A stretch of DNA of 64,000 nt from JAJNPS01 sp031378845 (lineage in GTDB: Bacteria; Pseudomonadota; Alphaproteobacteria; Rhodobacterales; Rhodobacteraceae), in assembly GCA_031378845.1 (NCBI GenBank), contig JANNES010000020.1, forward strand, positions 372,001 through 436,000, given 5' to 3'. The notes beneath the pieces were generated by a model. The model was not told the origin of the DNA. It ran no database searches and saw nothing but the letters and a program-made list of their open reading frames with translations. Shown here piece by piece: positions 56,054 through 64,000 of the stretch. The translations under genes and the position numbers were made by a program. The stretch's first letter is position 1; every line of letters starts with the position of its first letter.

Positions 56054-56352
56054 TTCGGCCCCCTGCTCAGTTGTTCTGGCTTGCCAGACCATCGCATGAA
56101 CATATCGACCTTGGGGTCTGGCCACGGCGATCTGACGATTTGGTCTGGGCCACGCCGAAGGGATGGATGACGTGCAGGCGAAAATCCCGCCCGCATGCCC
56201 CCAAGTCTGCGCAGCAGCAGCAAAAAGATCCTTCATCACCACCTTCCGCGGCTTGCCCGCGCCCAGCCCCGAGGCAAGCATGGCGGTCTCGTGCACCGGG
56301 TCGCCGGCGCGTGCCGCGCAACTGGTCAGCGATCTGCGACCCTGTGCGCCCC

Positions 56353-56897
56353 CTATTCGCGCCGATGCGTGGCTGCGACCCGCGCCACCTCTTCGCAGAT
56401 GCCACAAAGCAGGTTCAGCGTCAGCGTTGTCTCGGCCAGCCGCGCCGCATACCCCGCAACCCCGGTGATCGGCGAAATCAACAGGCGGCGGCGCAACGCC
56501 CCGTAGTCCTCGGTCACCCGGCGACCTTCGTCGGTCACCTCATAGGTCACACCCGACCGACCCGCCCGCGCCGGACAACCAACCCGGCACCAATCAGTTT
56601 GCGCAACGAATACTGGATGTTCGGCACGTCATCACGGTTGGTCAGCCGCACAAGATCCTTGATCCCCTTTGGCCGTTCGTTCATCCGGATGATGTGCAAG
56701 AGCGCATTCTCCGGCCCGGTGGCGGCAAGTGTGCTGACGCTGGCAAGACATTCGGACTGCCAGCGCCCGAATCCCTCAAAGGTCCGCATCAACGCGAACT
56801 CCAGCTCCGTCGCGTCGACGTCGACAGCGCTTTGCGCCAGATGCCAGCGATAGTCCAAGCCAGCATGCCGTTGATCATCTGCCGTTTTCTTTGCCAT
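56353..56897 (-). pseudogene. frameshifted winged-helix (MarR-type) regulator
   Basis: The first part (56897 to 56547) encodes a winged-helix protein with HIIRMNERPKGIKDLVRL and DVPNIQYSLRKLIGAGLVVR. It stops after VRRGRVGRV. The remaining part continues in another frame from about 56550 with VTYEVTDEGRRVTEDYGALR. A single indel in the GC-rich run between them explains the break. The full protein would be about 180 residues. It is divergent from a flavin-dependent oxidoreductase gene, which it probably once controlled. An inverted repeat in the shared region could be its operator. Confidence 0.75.
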
Positions 56898-56949
56898 TCC
56901 CGGCCCCCCGCAAGAGCACAAGACTGCCCCGCCAAGGCCATTGACCCAC

Positions 56950-56974
56950 ATTGAATTTACGATGGACTTTCAAT
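56950..56974. promoter_or_regulatory. candidate operator between the MarR-type and LLM genes
   Basis: ATTGAA (56950-56955) and TTCAAT (56969-56974) form a 25-base interrupted inverted repeat in the AT-rich divergent region. Its size suits a dimeric winged-helix regulator such as the adjacent MarR-type protein. Confidence 0.4.
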
Positions 56975-57009
56975 CAAATAACACCTTTGAAAATATGGTG
57001 AATATCAAA

Positions 57010-58107
57010 ATGATGGCACTGGGCCCGATGTTGTCGGGCGACCACTTTCGCCTTGGCACGTTTTCCACCCATTGCGCGTCCGGCATAACACCGACCAAGG
57101 CCCCGGAACGCTGGGTCAATTCATAGGACAACAATCTGGCACTGGCGAAACTGCTCGATGACGCGGGCATCGACTTCATGCTGCCGATCGCACGCTGGAT
57201 CGGGTGCGGCGGCGCCACGGATTTTCACGGCGGCGTGCTGGAGACCATGACCTGGGCTGCGGCGCTGTTGGCCTCGACGCGCAACATCGCTGTCGTTGCC
57301 ACGATCCATTGCGCGGCCAATCACTCCGTCGTCGTGGCCAAGCAACTCGCCACCCTTGACCAGATCAGCCATGGCAGGGCCGGGCTGAACATCGTCGCAG
57401 GGTGGAACAAGCCGGAACAGGAGGCACTGGGCCTGTCGCTGCCCGACGATCACGAAACCCGCTATGGCTATGCGCAGGAATGGTACGATCTGGTGCGCAA
57501 GATCTGGGCGTCGCAGAGCCATTTTGACGGGGACAAGCAGTATTTCAAGAACATCAAGGGCCTCAAGGGCGATCCCGCCCCGGTGCGCGGCGGCGTTCCG
57601 ATCATCAATGCGGCAGGCAGTCCGCAAGGGCGCGAATTTGCGACCGACAACGCGGACGACCTCTTTACCCCCGCGATCGGCCTTGGCCGGTCGAAGGACG
57701 AGATTGCAGCACTCAAATTGCAAGCTGACGCCAAGGGTCGCAAGGTGGGCATGCTGACATTTTCGCATGTTGTCTGCCGGCCCACCGAGGCCGATGCAAA
57801 GGACTATGTGCATTACATCGTTGACCAAAATGCAGACCAGGTCGCCACCGACAACCTGATCAAGCTGCAACTGGCGCATGCATTGTCGTTCCCGCATGAC
57901 CTGTTGCAAATGATCCGCCACACGATGGCGCTGGGCCATGGCGGATTTCCTTTGGTCGGCACGCCGGATCAGGTCGCGGCGGGCCTCGTTGCGCTGCATG
58001 CGGCAGGATTTGCAGGATCCACGCTTTCGTTTGTGGATTATCTGGTCGAGTTCCCCTATTTCGCACAGGAAGTGCTGCCGCGACTGAAAAAGGCGGGCAT
58101 CCGATAG
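57010..58107 (+). pseudogene. LLM-class (luciferase-like) flavin oxidoreductase interrupted by an amber codon
   Basis: The reading frame encodes a class of alkane-monooxygenase-like flavoprotein: FRLGTFSTHCASGITPTKAP, then FMLPIARWIGCGGATDFHGG, LDQISHGRAGLNIVAGWNKP and YFAQEVLPRLKKAGIR. It is in frame throughout except for TAG at 57124-57126 in RWVNS-stop-DNNLALAKLL. From memory, relatives have Trp at this position, so one G-to-A change (TGG to TAG) would explain it. Downstream ATG 57178 would give a 309-residue protein lacking the first beta strand, probably inactive. The flavin reductase gene follows 12 bases later and is intact. Confidence 0.82.
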
Positions 58108-58119
58108 AGGAATTGACCT

Positions 58120-58626
58120 GTGAACGACGCCGCACCGACCGAACCGACACCGAAAGAATTTCGGGAGGCCATGCGCGCGTTTGTGGGCAATGTCAGCGTC
58201 ATCACGGTAGGCGAAGGTGCGGCCGCGACGGGACTTGTGGTGACCTCGGCGATTTCGCTGTCTGCCGAGCCGCCGCTCCTGCTCGCGTGTGTGAACCGGA
58301 CCTCGTCGAGCCTGCCGCTGCTGCAGGACTTGCGCCGGTTCGGCTGGTCTTCGCTGGGATCGGCGCATCAGGCGGTGGCCGAACGGTTCTCGGGGTTTGG
58401 CGGGGCCAAGGGTGCCGCACGCTATGACGGCGCGGACTGGCAAACTGCGGTCACCGGCGCGCGGCTTTTGGTGGGTGCACCAACCGCTTTTGACTGCACG
58501 GTGGACGAGATGATCGACCGCGCCACCCACACCATCTTGATCGGGCGGGTGCAGGCCATCCGCACCACACCCGGTGCCGGTGCCTTGATCTATTGGAACG
58601 GCGGGTATCGGAAACTTGCGGACTAG
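58120..58626 (+). CDS. flavin reductase family protein (HpaC-like)
   Basis: This 168-residue protein matches the HpaC/flavin reductase family: FREAMRAFVGNVSVITVGEG, LVVTSAISLSAEPPLLLACV and NRTSSSLPLL, with HTILIGRVQAI near the C-terminus. It uses NAD(P)H to supply reduced flavin. Its partner should be the luciferase-like monooxygenase directly upstream, which has an internal stop. Start GTG 58120 has GAGGA 8 bases upstream. The gene is intact and may now serve another monooxygenase. Confidence 0.87.
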   Translation: MNDAAPTEPTPKEFREAMRAFVGNVSVITVGEGAAATGLVVTSAISLSAEPPLLLACVNRTSSSLPLLQDLRRFGWSSLGSAHQAVAERFSGFGGAKGAARYDGADWQTAVTGARLLVGAPTAFDCTVDEMIDRATHTILIGRVQAIRTTPGAGALIYWNGGYRKLAD

Positions 58627-58636
58627 GCGGTCACGC

Positions 58637-58660
58637 GGCAAAGTATCCTTTGCCTAGGCA
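58637..58660. other. hairpin between convergent flavin reductase and iorB genes
   Basis: GGCAAAG-tatc-CTTTGCC is a perfect seven-pair stem, followed directly by the palindrome TGCCTAGGCA that overlaps its right arm. No T tract follows on either strand, so it is at best a weak terminator or a processing hairpin. Confidence 0.35.
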
Positions 58661-58715
58661 TTGCGCCTGCACGCCAGAAGCGCCGGGATGACGTGCCGAT
58701 ACTGGGCAAAAGCGG

Positions 58716-60251
58716 TCACGCAAAGCTGGAGATCGTCTGAAGCGCGCCGTCGAGCGCCTTGCCCTCTTCGTCCTTCAGCGCCGCCTCGCGCAGACGCCGA
58801 GCCCAATCGGCGGCATCGGGCCGGTGGGCGATCCGGGCGATCCCGGCGATGACACGGTCATATTTCGACAGGCCGCGCGCGTGCGTGTCAGAGTAGCCCT
58901 TGATCAGGCGCCGGCAGCGGATGACCTCCACCGCGAGGTCATAGTTCTGGGTCAGGCAGCTTTGCGCAAGGTCCAGCCAGCGGTCGGTATGCGCGGTTTC
59001 CTGGGCGTGGCGCAGGGTGCGGGGGCGATATCCGCGCAGGCCCCCGATGAGATAGAGCGTGACATAGGCGCGCAGACTGTCGGTGCGCAGGCGGCGGCCC
59101 TTGTTGAACCAGCGATCAAGGCGCGCTATCCATTTGGGGTTGGCGGCGGTCTTCTCGCCCCAGCGTCGGGGCAAGAGGCCGGCAATTTCCTCGGCCCGGG
59201 GGTGGAAGAATTCCGTCAGGTGCAGCACATGGGCCTTCTGGACGCCCATCTCGTCGCGGATGCGGTCAAAGCGCGGGCCGCGGGTCTTGAGGTCGGCCAC
59301 CCGGATCACGTCGTCATAGGCCATCGCGTTGGCCACGTATTTTGCGGCCTCTCGCGTCAGGTCATGCGGCGCGCGGTCAAGGGCCGCGATCGCCTGAAGG
59401 CGGGTGAGGTAGGCCGCACCGTAAGCAACATCCTGAAAGTTGACGACCTTTTGTAGCCCGGCGCGGGCAAGGGCGTGGGCCGGCTCCGGCAGACGGTCGA
59501 TGCGGCCGATCAGGCCATCCCATTCCGCCACAAGCCGCGCCGGGCCGCGCAAGGTGGGTCCGGGTTTGGCCTTTGGGGCGACCTGCGCGGCATTGCCCGC
59601 AAGGGCGGCATCGTATCCCGCAGCAAAGGCACTAACCGAAGGTTCTACCCCCTTGCCGCCTGCGCGGATCGCGGCCTCGAATGCGGCGCGAGAGAAGGGC
59701 AAGGTCTCGGACGCGGCAAGTGCGCCGAACAGCGTCGCCGAAATGACCGAACCGCATGCCACCGCCACCGCGTCGAAATCGGCGGCAATGAAGCGGCGGG
59801 CGGCGATTTCGGCTGCCGCGATGACTTCGGCGCTGGAGGCGATGCCATCGCCGGGCACGGTCTTTTCGCTGACGGCAAGTGCGCGATGGGTCGAGGTGAT
59901 CAGCGTGGTGCGGTCGGGGGTGACGAATCCCCGGATAATGGCGCGACCGGCCTCCATCATCTCTGCCGTGATCATGATGTCCACATCACCGGCAGCGGGC
60001 ATCAGGCTGAAGACGGGTGCGCGGTCAGTCGCCGGGCACATCTCGACGTAATAGACCGTAGCACCGGTGCGCTGGGCGACGCCAGCGACAGAGGTGGCCT
60101 GGGCGGCAAAGCCATTGGCGCGGGCCAAGGCCTCGATCCAGCCGGTCAGCACGCCGCCACCCTGACCGCCCACCGCCAGCACGGCGAGTTTGACGATCCC
60201 GTCAATGCGGGGGTCCCGCGGGGCTGGCTCCAGCGCCTGATGCAGGGTCAT
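58716..60251 (-). CDS. iorB: indolepyruvate ferredoxin oxidoreductase beta subunit, long form
   Basis: This 511-residue protein joins a pyruvate ferredoxin oxidoreductase gamma-like domain at about 20-210 (LAVLAVGGQGGGVLTGWIEA, SVAGVAQRTGATVYYVEM) to a C-terminal DUF6537-type domain of about 250 residues. It oxidatively decarboxylates aryl-pyruvates from aromatic amino acids together with IorA. The start ATG 60251 overlaps the iorA stop (ATGA), so the subunits are made together. Long IorB forms of this kind are usual in Rhodobacterales. Confidence 0.9.
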   Translation of the reverse strand: MTLHQALEPAPRDPRIDGIVKLAVLAVGGQGGGVLTGWIEALARANGFAAQATSVAGVAQRTGATVYYVEMCPATDRAPVFSLMPAAGDVDIMITAEMMEAGRAIIRGFVTPDRTTLITSTHRALAVSEKTVPGDGIASSAEVIAAAEIAARRFIAADFDAVAVACGSVISATLFGALAASETLPFSRAAFEAAIRAGGKGVEPSVSAFAAGYDAALAGNAAQVAPKAKPGPTLRGPARLVAEWDGLIGRIDRLPEPAHALARAGLQKVVNFQDVAYGAAYLTRLQAIAALDRAPHDLTREAAKYVANAMAYDDVIRVADLKTRGPRFDRIRDEMGVQKAHVLHLTEFFHPRAEEIAGLLPRRWGEKTAANPKWIARLDRWFNKGRRLRTDSLRAYVTLYLIGGLRGYRPRTLRHAQETAHTDRWLDLAQSCLTQNYDLAVEVIRCRRLIKGYSDTHARGLSKYDRVIAGIARIAHRPDAADWARRLREAALKDEEGKALDGALQTISSFA

Positions 60252-62386
60252 GGGCGCCACTCCAGCCGCTTGGCGGCACGGCGGCGTTGCAGCCAGCCGA
60301 TCACACGGGTGCGAAGATCGGCGCGCCAGCGTTCAAAGCCGGTCGGGTTATGCACGACGTCGGCGCGGTAGAAACTGGGGCACAGGATGGCGGCATCGGC
60401 GACCTCTCCGCAATTGCCGCAACCGACGCAGGACGCGTCGATCGCAGCCACGGGATCATCGCGCAGGGGGTCGTCAAGTTTTTTCAAGGACAGCGACGGG
60501 CAGCCCGACAGGCGGATGCAGGCGTGATCGCCGGTGCAGATGTCTTCATCGATGCCAAAGCGGGGAATGTCGACGCGGCGACCGTCCTTGATGGCCTGTG
60601 CCCTGAGCGGCTTTTCGCGGCGCTGTTTGTTCAGCATGCATTCGGATGAGGCGATGATGACCTTGGGTCCCGGTTCGGTGGTGGTCAGCGCCTCGCGCAG
60701 GGTGTCGCGCATCTTTGCCACGTCATAGGTGTGGTCGATCTGGCGGATCCAGTTGACGCCCACGCCGTGCATCGCCTTGGAGATGGAATTCTGCGTGGCC
60801 TTGGTGGCGTTGTCGGCGCGCGAGGACATCACGTCCTGCCCCCCCGTTGCGGCGGAATAGTAATTGTCCACCACCATCACAACGCCGTCGGATTTGTTGA
60901 ACACCATGTTGGTGATCGAGGAGTTCAGCCCGTTATGCCAGAACCCGCCATCGCCGATGATGGCGATGGGGCGTTTCTCGCCACCGCCGTCAAAGGCGCC
61001 ATTGGCGGCAGGGCCAAGGCCGTAACCCATCGTGGCCCCCCCGATCTCGAACGGGGGCAGCGCGCCAAAGAGGTGACAGCCGATATCGGCGGCGATCTGG
61101 TGTTTGCCAAGCTCTTTCTCCACCAGCTTCATCGCGGCGAAGATGGGACGTTCGGGACAGCCGGTGCAGAATCCGGGCGGGCGGATGGGGACGGTTTTGG
61201 TCAGGTCCGGGATCGCCGGGCGGTCCATGTTGGGTGCGCGGACGGCGGCGGGCAAAAGGTCGGGGGCGGCGGCTTTCAAAAAGGCGGTCACCCCGTCCAG
61301 CATCACCTGACCGGTATATTCGCCGGCCATCGGAAAGGTGCCCTTGCCGTAGAGCCGCACATGGGACCGTGCGCGATAGAGAAATGATCCAAGCTGGGTT
61401 TCGATGAATTCGGGCTGGCCCTCTTCCACCACCAGAACCGAATGCTTGGCCGCGCAGAATTCCAGGAACTCATCTGAAATCAAGGGGTAAGTGACGTTGA
61501 GGACATAGATCGGAACCTGCGTGCCGCCATAGATGTCCGCCAGCCCCAATCGTTGCAGCGCGCGGATCACACCATTGTACATGCCGCCCTGACAGACGAT
61601 CCCGACCGTTCCCTGCCCGCCGAACACTTCGTTCAGGCGATGTTTCTTGATGAACGTTTCCGCTGCGGGCCAGCGGTTTTTCACCTTGTCCTGTTCGTGG
61701 ACGTAAGACATCGGCGGCAGCACGACGCGGTTGAAATCGGATCGCGGGTTCGACAGCGCGTCCTTGACCGACAAGGCCGGGCGCTGGTTGTCGCTGGTGG
61801 CAAAGGACCCCGTCACATGGCACGAGCGAATGCGCATCATCAGCATCACGGGCGTGTTGCTGGCCTCCGACAGCGCAAAGCCGTCGCCGACCGCCTTGAC
61901 GATCGACGGCAGGTTGGGCCTGGGGTCCAGCATCCAGAACTGTGACTTCATCGCAAAGCCGTGGCTGCGTTCCTGCATGATCGACGAGCCCTCGCCGTAA
62001 TCCTCGCCGAGGATCACCAGCGCACCGCCTGTTACGCCGCTGGAGGCAAGGTTGGCGAGCGCGTCGGAGGCGACATTGACGCCGACCGGCCCCTTGAATG
62101 TCACCGCGCCCCGAATGGGATAATGCACCGAAGCCGCCAGCATTGCCGCCGCCGCCGCCTCGTTCGCATTCGCCTCGAACCGCACGCCAAGCTCTGCCAG
62201 CAGGTCCTGTGCATCCGCCAGCACGTCCATCAGATGGCTGATCGGCGCACCCTGATAACCGCCGACATAGCCCACGCCGTTTTCCAGCAGCGCCTTGGTG
62301 ATCGCCAGGATCCCTTCGCCCGTAAAGGTCTGGCCCGCGCCAAGGCGCAGGTCTTCGACTTCGGCTTTGAAGGATCGTTCGGCCAT
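60248..62386 (-). CDS. iorA: indolepyruvate ferredoxin oxidoreductase alpha subunit
   Basis: This 712-residue subunit oxidises indolepyruvate and related aryl-pyruvates to aryl-acetyl-CoA with ferredoxin. The N-terminal pyrimidine domain carries GGYQGAPISHLMDVLADAQD. The thiamine-diphosphate domain carries PGFCTGCPERPIF and IAIIGDGGFWHNGLNSS. The C-terminal part has a two-cluster ferredoxin region (EDICTGDHACIRLSGCPS and DASCVGCGNCGEVADAAILC). The gene starts directly after the MarR gene and is followed by iorB. Confidence 0.93.
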   Translation of the reverse strand: MAERSFKAEVEDLRLGAGQTFTGEGILAITKALLENGVGYVGGYQGAPISHLMDVLADAQDLLAELGVRFEANANEAAAAAMLAASVHYPIRGAVTFKGPVGVNVASDALANLASSGVTGGALVILGEDYGEGSSIMQERSHGFAMKSQFWMLDPRPNLPSIVKAVGDGFALSEASNTPVMLMMRIRSCHVTGSFATSDNQRPALSVKDALSNPRSDFNRVVLPPMSYVHEQDKVKNRWPAAETFIKKHRLNEVFGGQGTVGIVCQGGMYNGVIRALQRLGLADIYGGTQVPIYVLNVTYPLISDEFLEFCAAKHSVLVVEEGQPEFIETQLGSFLYRARSHVRLYGKGTFPMAGEYTGQVMLDGVTAFLKAAAPDLLPAAVRAPNMDRPAIPDLTKTVPIRPPGFCTGCPERPIFAAMKLVEKELGKHQIAADIGCHLFGALPPFEIGGATMGYGLGPAANGAFDGGGEKRPIAIIGDGGFWHNGLNSSITNMVFNKSDGVVMVVDNYYSAATGGQDVMSSRADNATKATQNSISKAMHGVGVNWIRQIDHTYDVAKMRDTLREALTTTEPGPKVIIASSECMLNKQRREKPLRAQAIKDGRRVDIPRFGIDEDICTGDHACIRLSGCPSLSLKKLDDPLRDDPVAAIDASCVGCGNCGEVADAAILCPSFYRADVVHNPTGFERWRADLRTRVIGWLQRRRAAKRLEWRP

Positions 62387-62387
62387 G

Positions 62388-62861
62388 TCAGATCTCGTGC
62401 TTGCGGATGTTGGTCAGCATCTTTTGCAGCGTGCCGACAAAGGCGCGGCGTTCGTCGTCGGGGATGCCGCGGAACATGCGCACGTTGGCGGCTGCCATGT
62501 GGGGCCACAGATTGTCAAAGGCCGCGCGCCCGGCCTCGGTGATGTGGACGCGGGTGGCACGGCTGTCGGCGGCATCTGCGGCGCGGCGGATCAGGCCCTC
62601 GGTCTGCAACTGGTCCAGCGCGCGGCTGAGGGTGGAAGGGTCCGTGACCGCATAGACGGCCAGTTCGCGGATCAAGGGCGCATCGACGACCGACAGCACC
62701 GCCAGCGCGCGCATTTTGGGCGTGGTCAGGCCCAGCCCCGCCATTTCGTCGCGCAAGGACGCGTTATAGCGGCCCATGATGCGGTTCATGAGGTAAGGCG
62801 CGTAGTTGCTGAGGCCGATCTCGCCGAGGCGCTGCGCGGCAATGGGGGTTTCGTCGTTCAT
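62388..62861 (-). CDS. MarR family transcriptional regulator
   Basis: This 157-residue winged-helix protein has TTPKMRALAVLSVVDAPL, the recognition region YAVTDPSTLSRALDQLQTEG and the wing ADSRATRVHITEAGRAAF. MarR proteins usually repress until an aromatic ligand binds. Its ATG overlaps the stop of the FAD oxidoreductase gene and its stop lies just before iorA, so it is co-transcribed with the genes it may control; aryl-pyruvates or their products are plausible effectors. Confidence 0.9.
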   Translation of the reverse strand: MNDETPIAAQRLGEIGLSNYAPYLMNRIMGRYNASLRDEMAGLGLTTPKMRALAVLSVVDAPLIRELAVYAVTDPSTLSRALDQLQTEGLIRRAADAADSRATRVHITEAGRAAFDNLWPHMAAANVRMFRGIPDDERRAFVGTLQKMLTNIRKHEI

Positions 62862-64000
62862 GCACCCAGCCTTTTTGCCGCGTTATAGCCTGAGCCGCCG
62901 CCGAGGCCGGGACCGGGATGTGTCGAGGCGCCGATATGGATCAACCCGCGCACAGGGCCAGTGCCGTTGGTGGTGTGCGCAAAGGGTCGCCAGATGAAGA
63001 ACTGGTCGATGGCGCACGCGCCGCCATAAGGATCGCCGCCGACAAGGTTGATGTTCATGCGCGCCAGATCGGTGGGAGAATAGGCGCGGCGCTTGAGGAT
63101 GATCTTGTCCAAGCCTTTGATATGGCGCGCTAAAATCCGCTCGATCCGATCCGAAAAGGCCTCGCGCACCGCGTCCCAGTCGCGGCCTTCTATCTCGTCT
63201 GCCGCGTCGCCCTTGATGATGCGGGGCGCGTCGGGGATCTGCAGCCAGAGCACCGCCTTGCCGTTGGGACAGCGGCTTGGGTCCAGCTTGCTGGGCTGTC
63301 CGACGCAGATCGTCGGGGTCGCTGGCAGCATTCCGCGTTCGGCCTCATTCGCGGATTTGGAGACACTATCGATCCCATCCGCAAGATGGATGAGCGCGAC
63401 CTGATCAAGGCCGGGTGACAACCATTCAGGCACGGTGTCCAGCGCGTAATGCAGCTGGAAATTGCCGCGACCATGGCGGAAAGTCTTTGCCGCAGATATG
63501 TCGTCAGGCAGGTTCAAATTCATGAGCAATCGTTCGTATAATTGACCGGGAGCGACAGATGCCAGCACGGAAGTGGCTGAAACCATCGTCCCATCCGTCA
63601 GATTGACGCCGGTTACGCGGCCATTATGAACGTTTATTCTGTCAACATCCGCTCTGGTCCTTATGGTGCCACCTTTTTCTTCGATCAAGGCGCGGAAGGC
63701 GTCGACAGCGCGGCCAGATCCCCCCTTGATGACCGGTGTGCCCGCTGCCTCCAGCGCAAAGGCAATGACGCGGCCCATCTGGCCCGAATAGGCGCTTTCG
63801 GGGGTCAGACCGGTGTGCAGGACCCAAGGCGCCAACAAGGCCTGCATTCCCGCGCTGGAATAGCCGGTCTCCAGCCAGCCGCGCGCTGGATCCAGTGCGC
63901 GGCCAAACCATGTCATAAGCCCTCGCAGCCCCCGCTTGCGCATCTGGCCGAGCATGAGCTTGGCCATTGGCCACGACCAGAGCGCGCCACCGAGCAGCGC
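62858..64000 (-). CDS. FAD-dependent oxidoreductase, phytoene-desaturase-like (5' end beyond the window)
   Basis: The 3' 380 residues of a flavin amine oxidase/phytoene-desaturase-like protein are present: VIKGGSGRAVDAFRALIEEK, VSATSVLASVAPGQLYERL and the C-terminal FAD segment GLIHIGASTHPGPGLGGGSG. The reading frame is open to the end of the window (ALLGGALWSWP before MAKLM), so the Rossmann N-terminus lies outside. It is the first visible gene of the operon with MarR, iorA and iorB, overlapping MarR by 4 bases. The substrate is unknown; the context suggests oxidation linked to aromatic or amino compounds. Confidence 0.82.
   Translation of the reverse strand, partial: ALLGGALWSWPMAKLMLGQMRKRGLRGLMTWFGRALDPARGWLETGYSSAGMQALLAPWVLHTGLTPESAYSGQMGRVIAFALEAAGTPVIKGGSGRAVDAFRALIEEKGGTIRTRADVDRINVHNGRVTGVNLTDGTMVSATSVLASVAPGQLYERLLMNLNLPDDISAAKTFRHGRGNFQLHYALDTVPEWLSPGLDQVALIHLADGIDSVSKSANEAERGMLPATPTICVGQPSKLDPSRCPNGKAVLWLQIPDAPRIIKGDAADEIEGRDWDAVREAFSDRIERILARHIKGLDKIILKRRAYSPTDLARMNINLVGGDPYGGACAIDQFFIWRPFAHTTNGTGPVRGLIHIGASTHPGPGLGGGSGYNAAKRLGA

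Noticed and set aside
54116..56407. A 763-codon open frame on the minus strand
   Set aside because: Its C-terminal part is antisense to the M48 lipoprotein gene and has poor composition. Only parts of its N-terminal half are protein-like, and these are explained as a frameshifted pseudogene.
57121..58641. A 506-codon open frame opposite the LLM oxidoreductase and flavin reductase
   Set aside because: The plus strand carries recognisable family motifs throughout; the opposite frame has none.

Overview
The window is a GC-rich stretch of an alphaproteobacterial chromosome, most likely from the Rhodobacterales (Roseobacter/Rhodobacter group). I base this on gene content and protein style: a PrpE-type propionyl-CoA synthetase, a malic enzyme fused to a phosphotransacetylase-like domain, a long IorB, DUF1467 next to a methylmalonyl-CoA epimerase-like protein, and GTG/TTG starts joined by 4-base stop/start overlaps. 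I see no rRNA, tRNA, CRISPR array, transposase or integrase. Most of the window is core metabolism in short operons; several islands look acquired, rearranged or decayed.

Layout. 0-4.3 kb: a minus-strand operon of a 27-residue membrane peptide, XpaC-like protein, TelA, a DUF2927 lipoprotein and an SPFH-GYF protein. 4.4-6.1 kb: divergent pseudouridine synthase and tadA. 6.2-9.9 kb: a tightly overlapping operon of class III aminotransferase, beta-keto acid cleavage enzyme (BKACE), GNAT acetyltransferase and acetylpolyamine-amidohydrolase-like deacetylase, probably one catabolic pathway. 9.9-15.7 kb: hydrolase, small membrane protein, DUF817, a badly decayed FMN/FAD demethylase-like gene, glyA and nadK. 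15.7-22.6 kb: a LuxO-like sigma-54 regulator with a LuxU-like phosphotransfer protein behind prpE, then a membrane protein and maeB. 22.8-31.1 kb: nucleoside salvage (cdd-deoA-deoB-add-upp, with tdk nearby), a SPOR protein, an M48-like protein without its zinc motif, and a DMT exporter.

31.5-40 kb: a putative HTH protein, a DEAD-box helicase, an AT-richer NYN nuclease gene preceded by its own promoter and an intrinsic terminator, carB with an in-frame repeat insertion, and an amino-acid permease. 40.3-46.6 kb: pabB-pabC, a CPBP membrane protease, aspS with a roughly 67-residue in-frame insertion of atypical composition, then a BglII/BstYI-type restriction endonuclease overlapping the aspS stop and a convergent MT-A70 methyltransferase. 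46.8-54.9 kb: DUF1993, DUF1800-DUF1501, GNAT, response regulator, VOC epimerase-DUF1467, EI24, nitroreductase and an M48 lipoprotein. 55.1-58.6 kb: a decay zone with a frameshifted secreted protein, a frameshifted MarR-type regulator and a luciferase-family oxidoreductase with an amber codon, next to an intact flavin reductase. 58.7-64 kb: iorB, iorA, a MarR regulator and an FAD oxidoreductase that runs off the window.

The most notable observations are the aspS insertion with its coupled restriction-modification genes, the promoter-terminator leader in front of the NYN gene, the BKACE/deacetylase operon, and the LuxO/LuxU-like pair. All functional calls come from reading motifs in the sequence; no alignments or searches were run.
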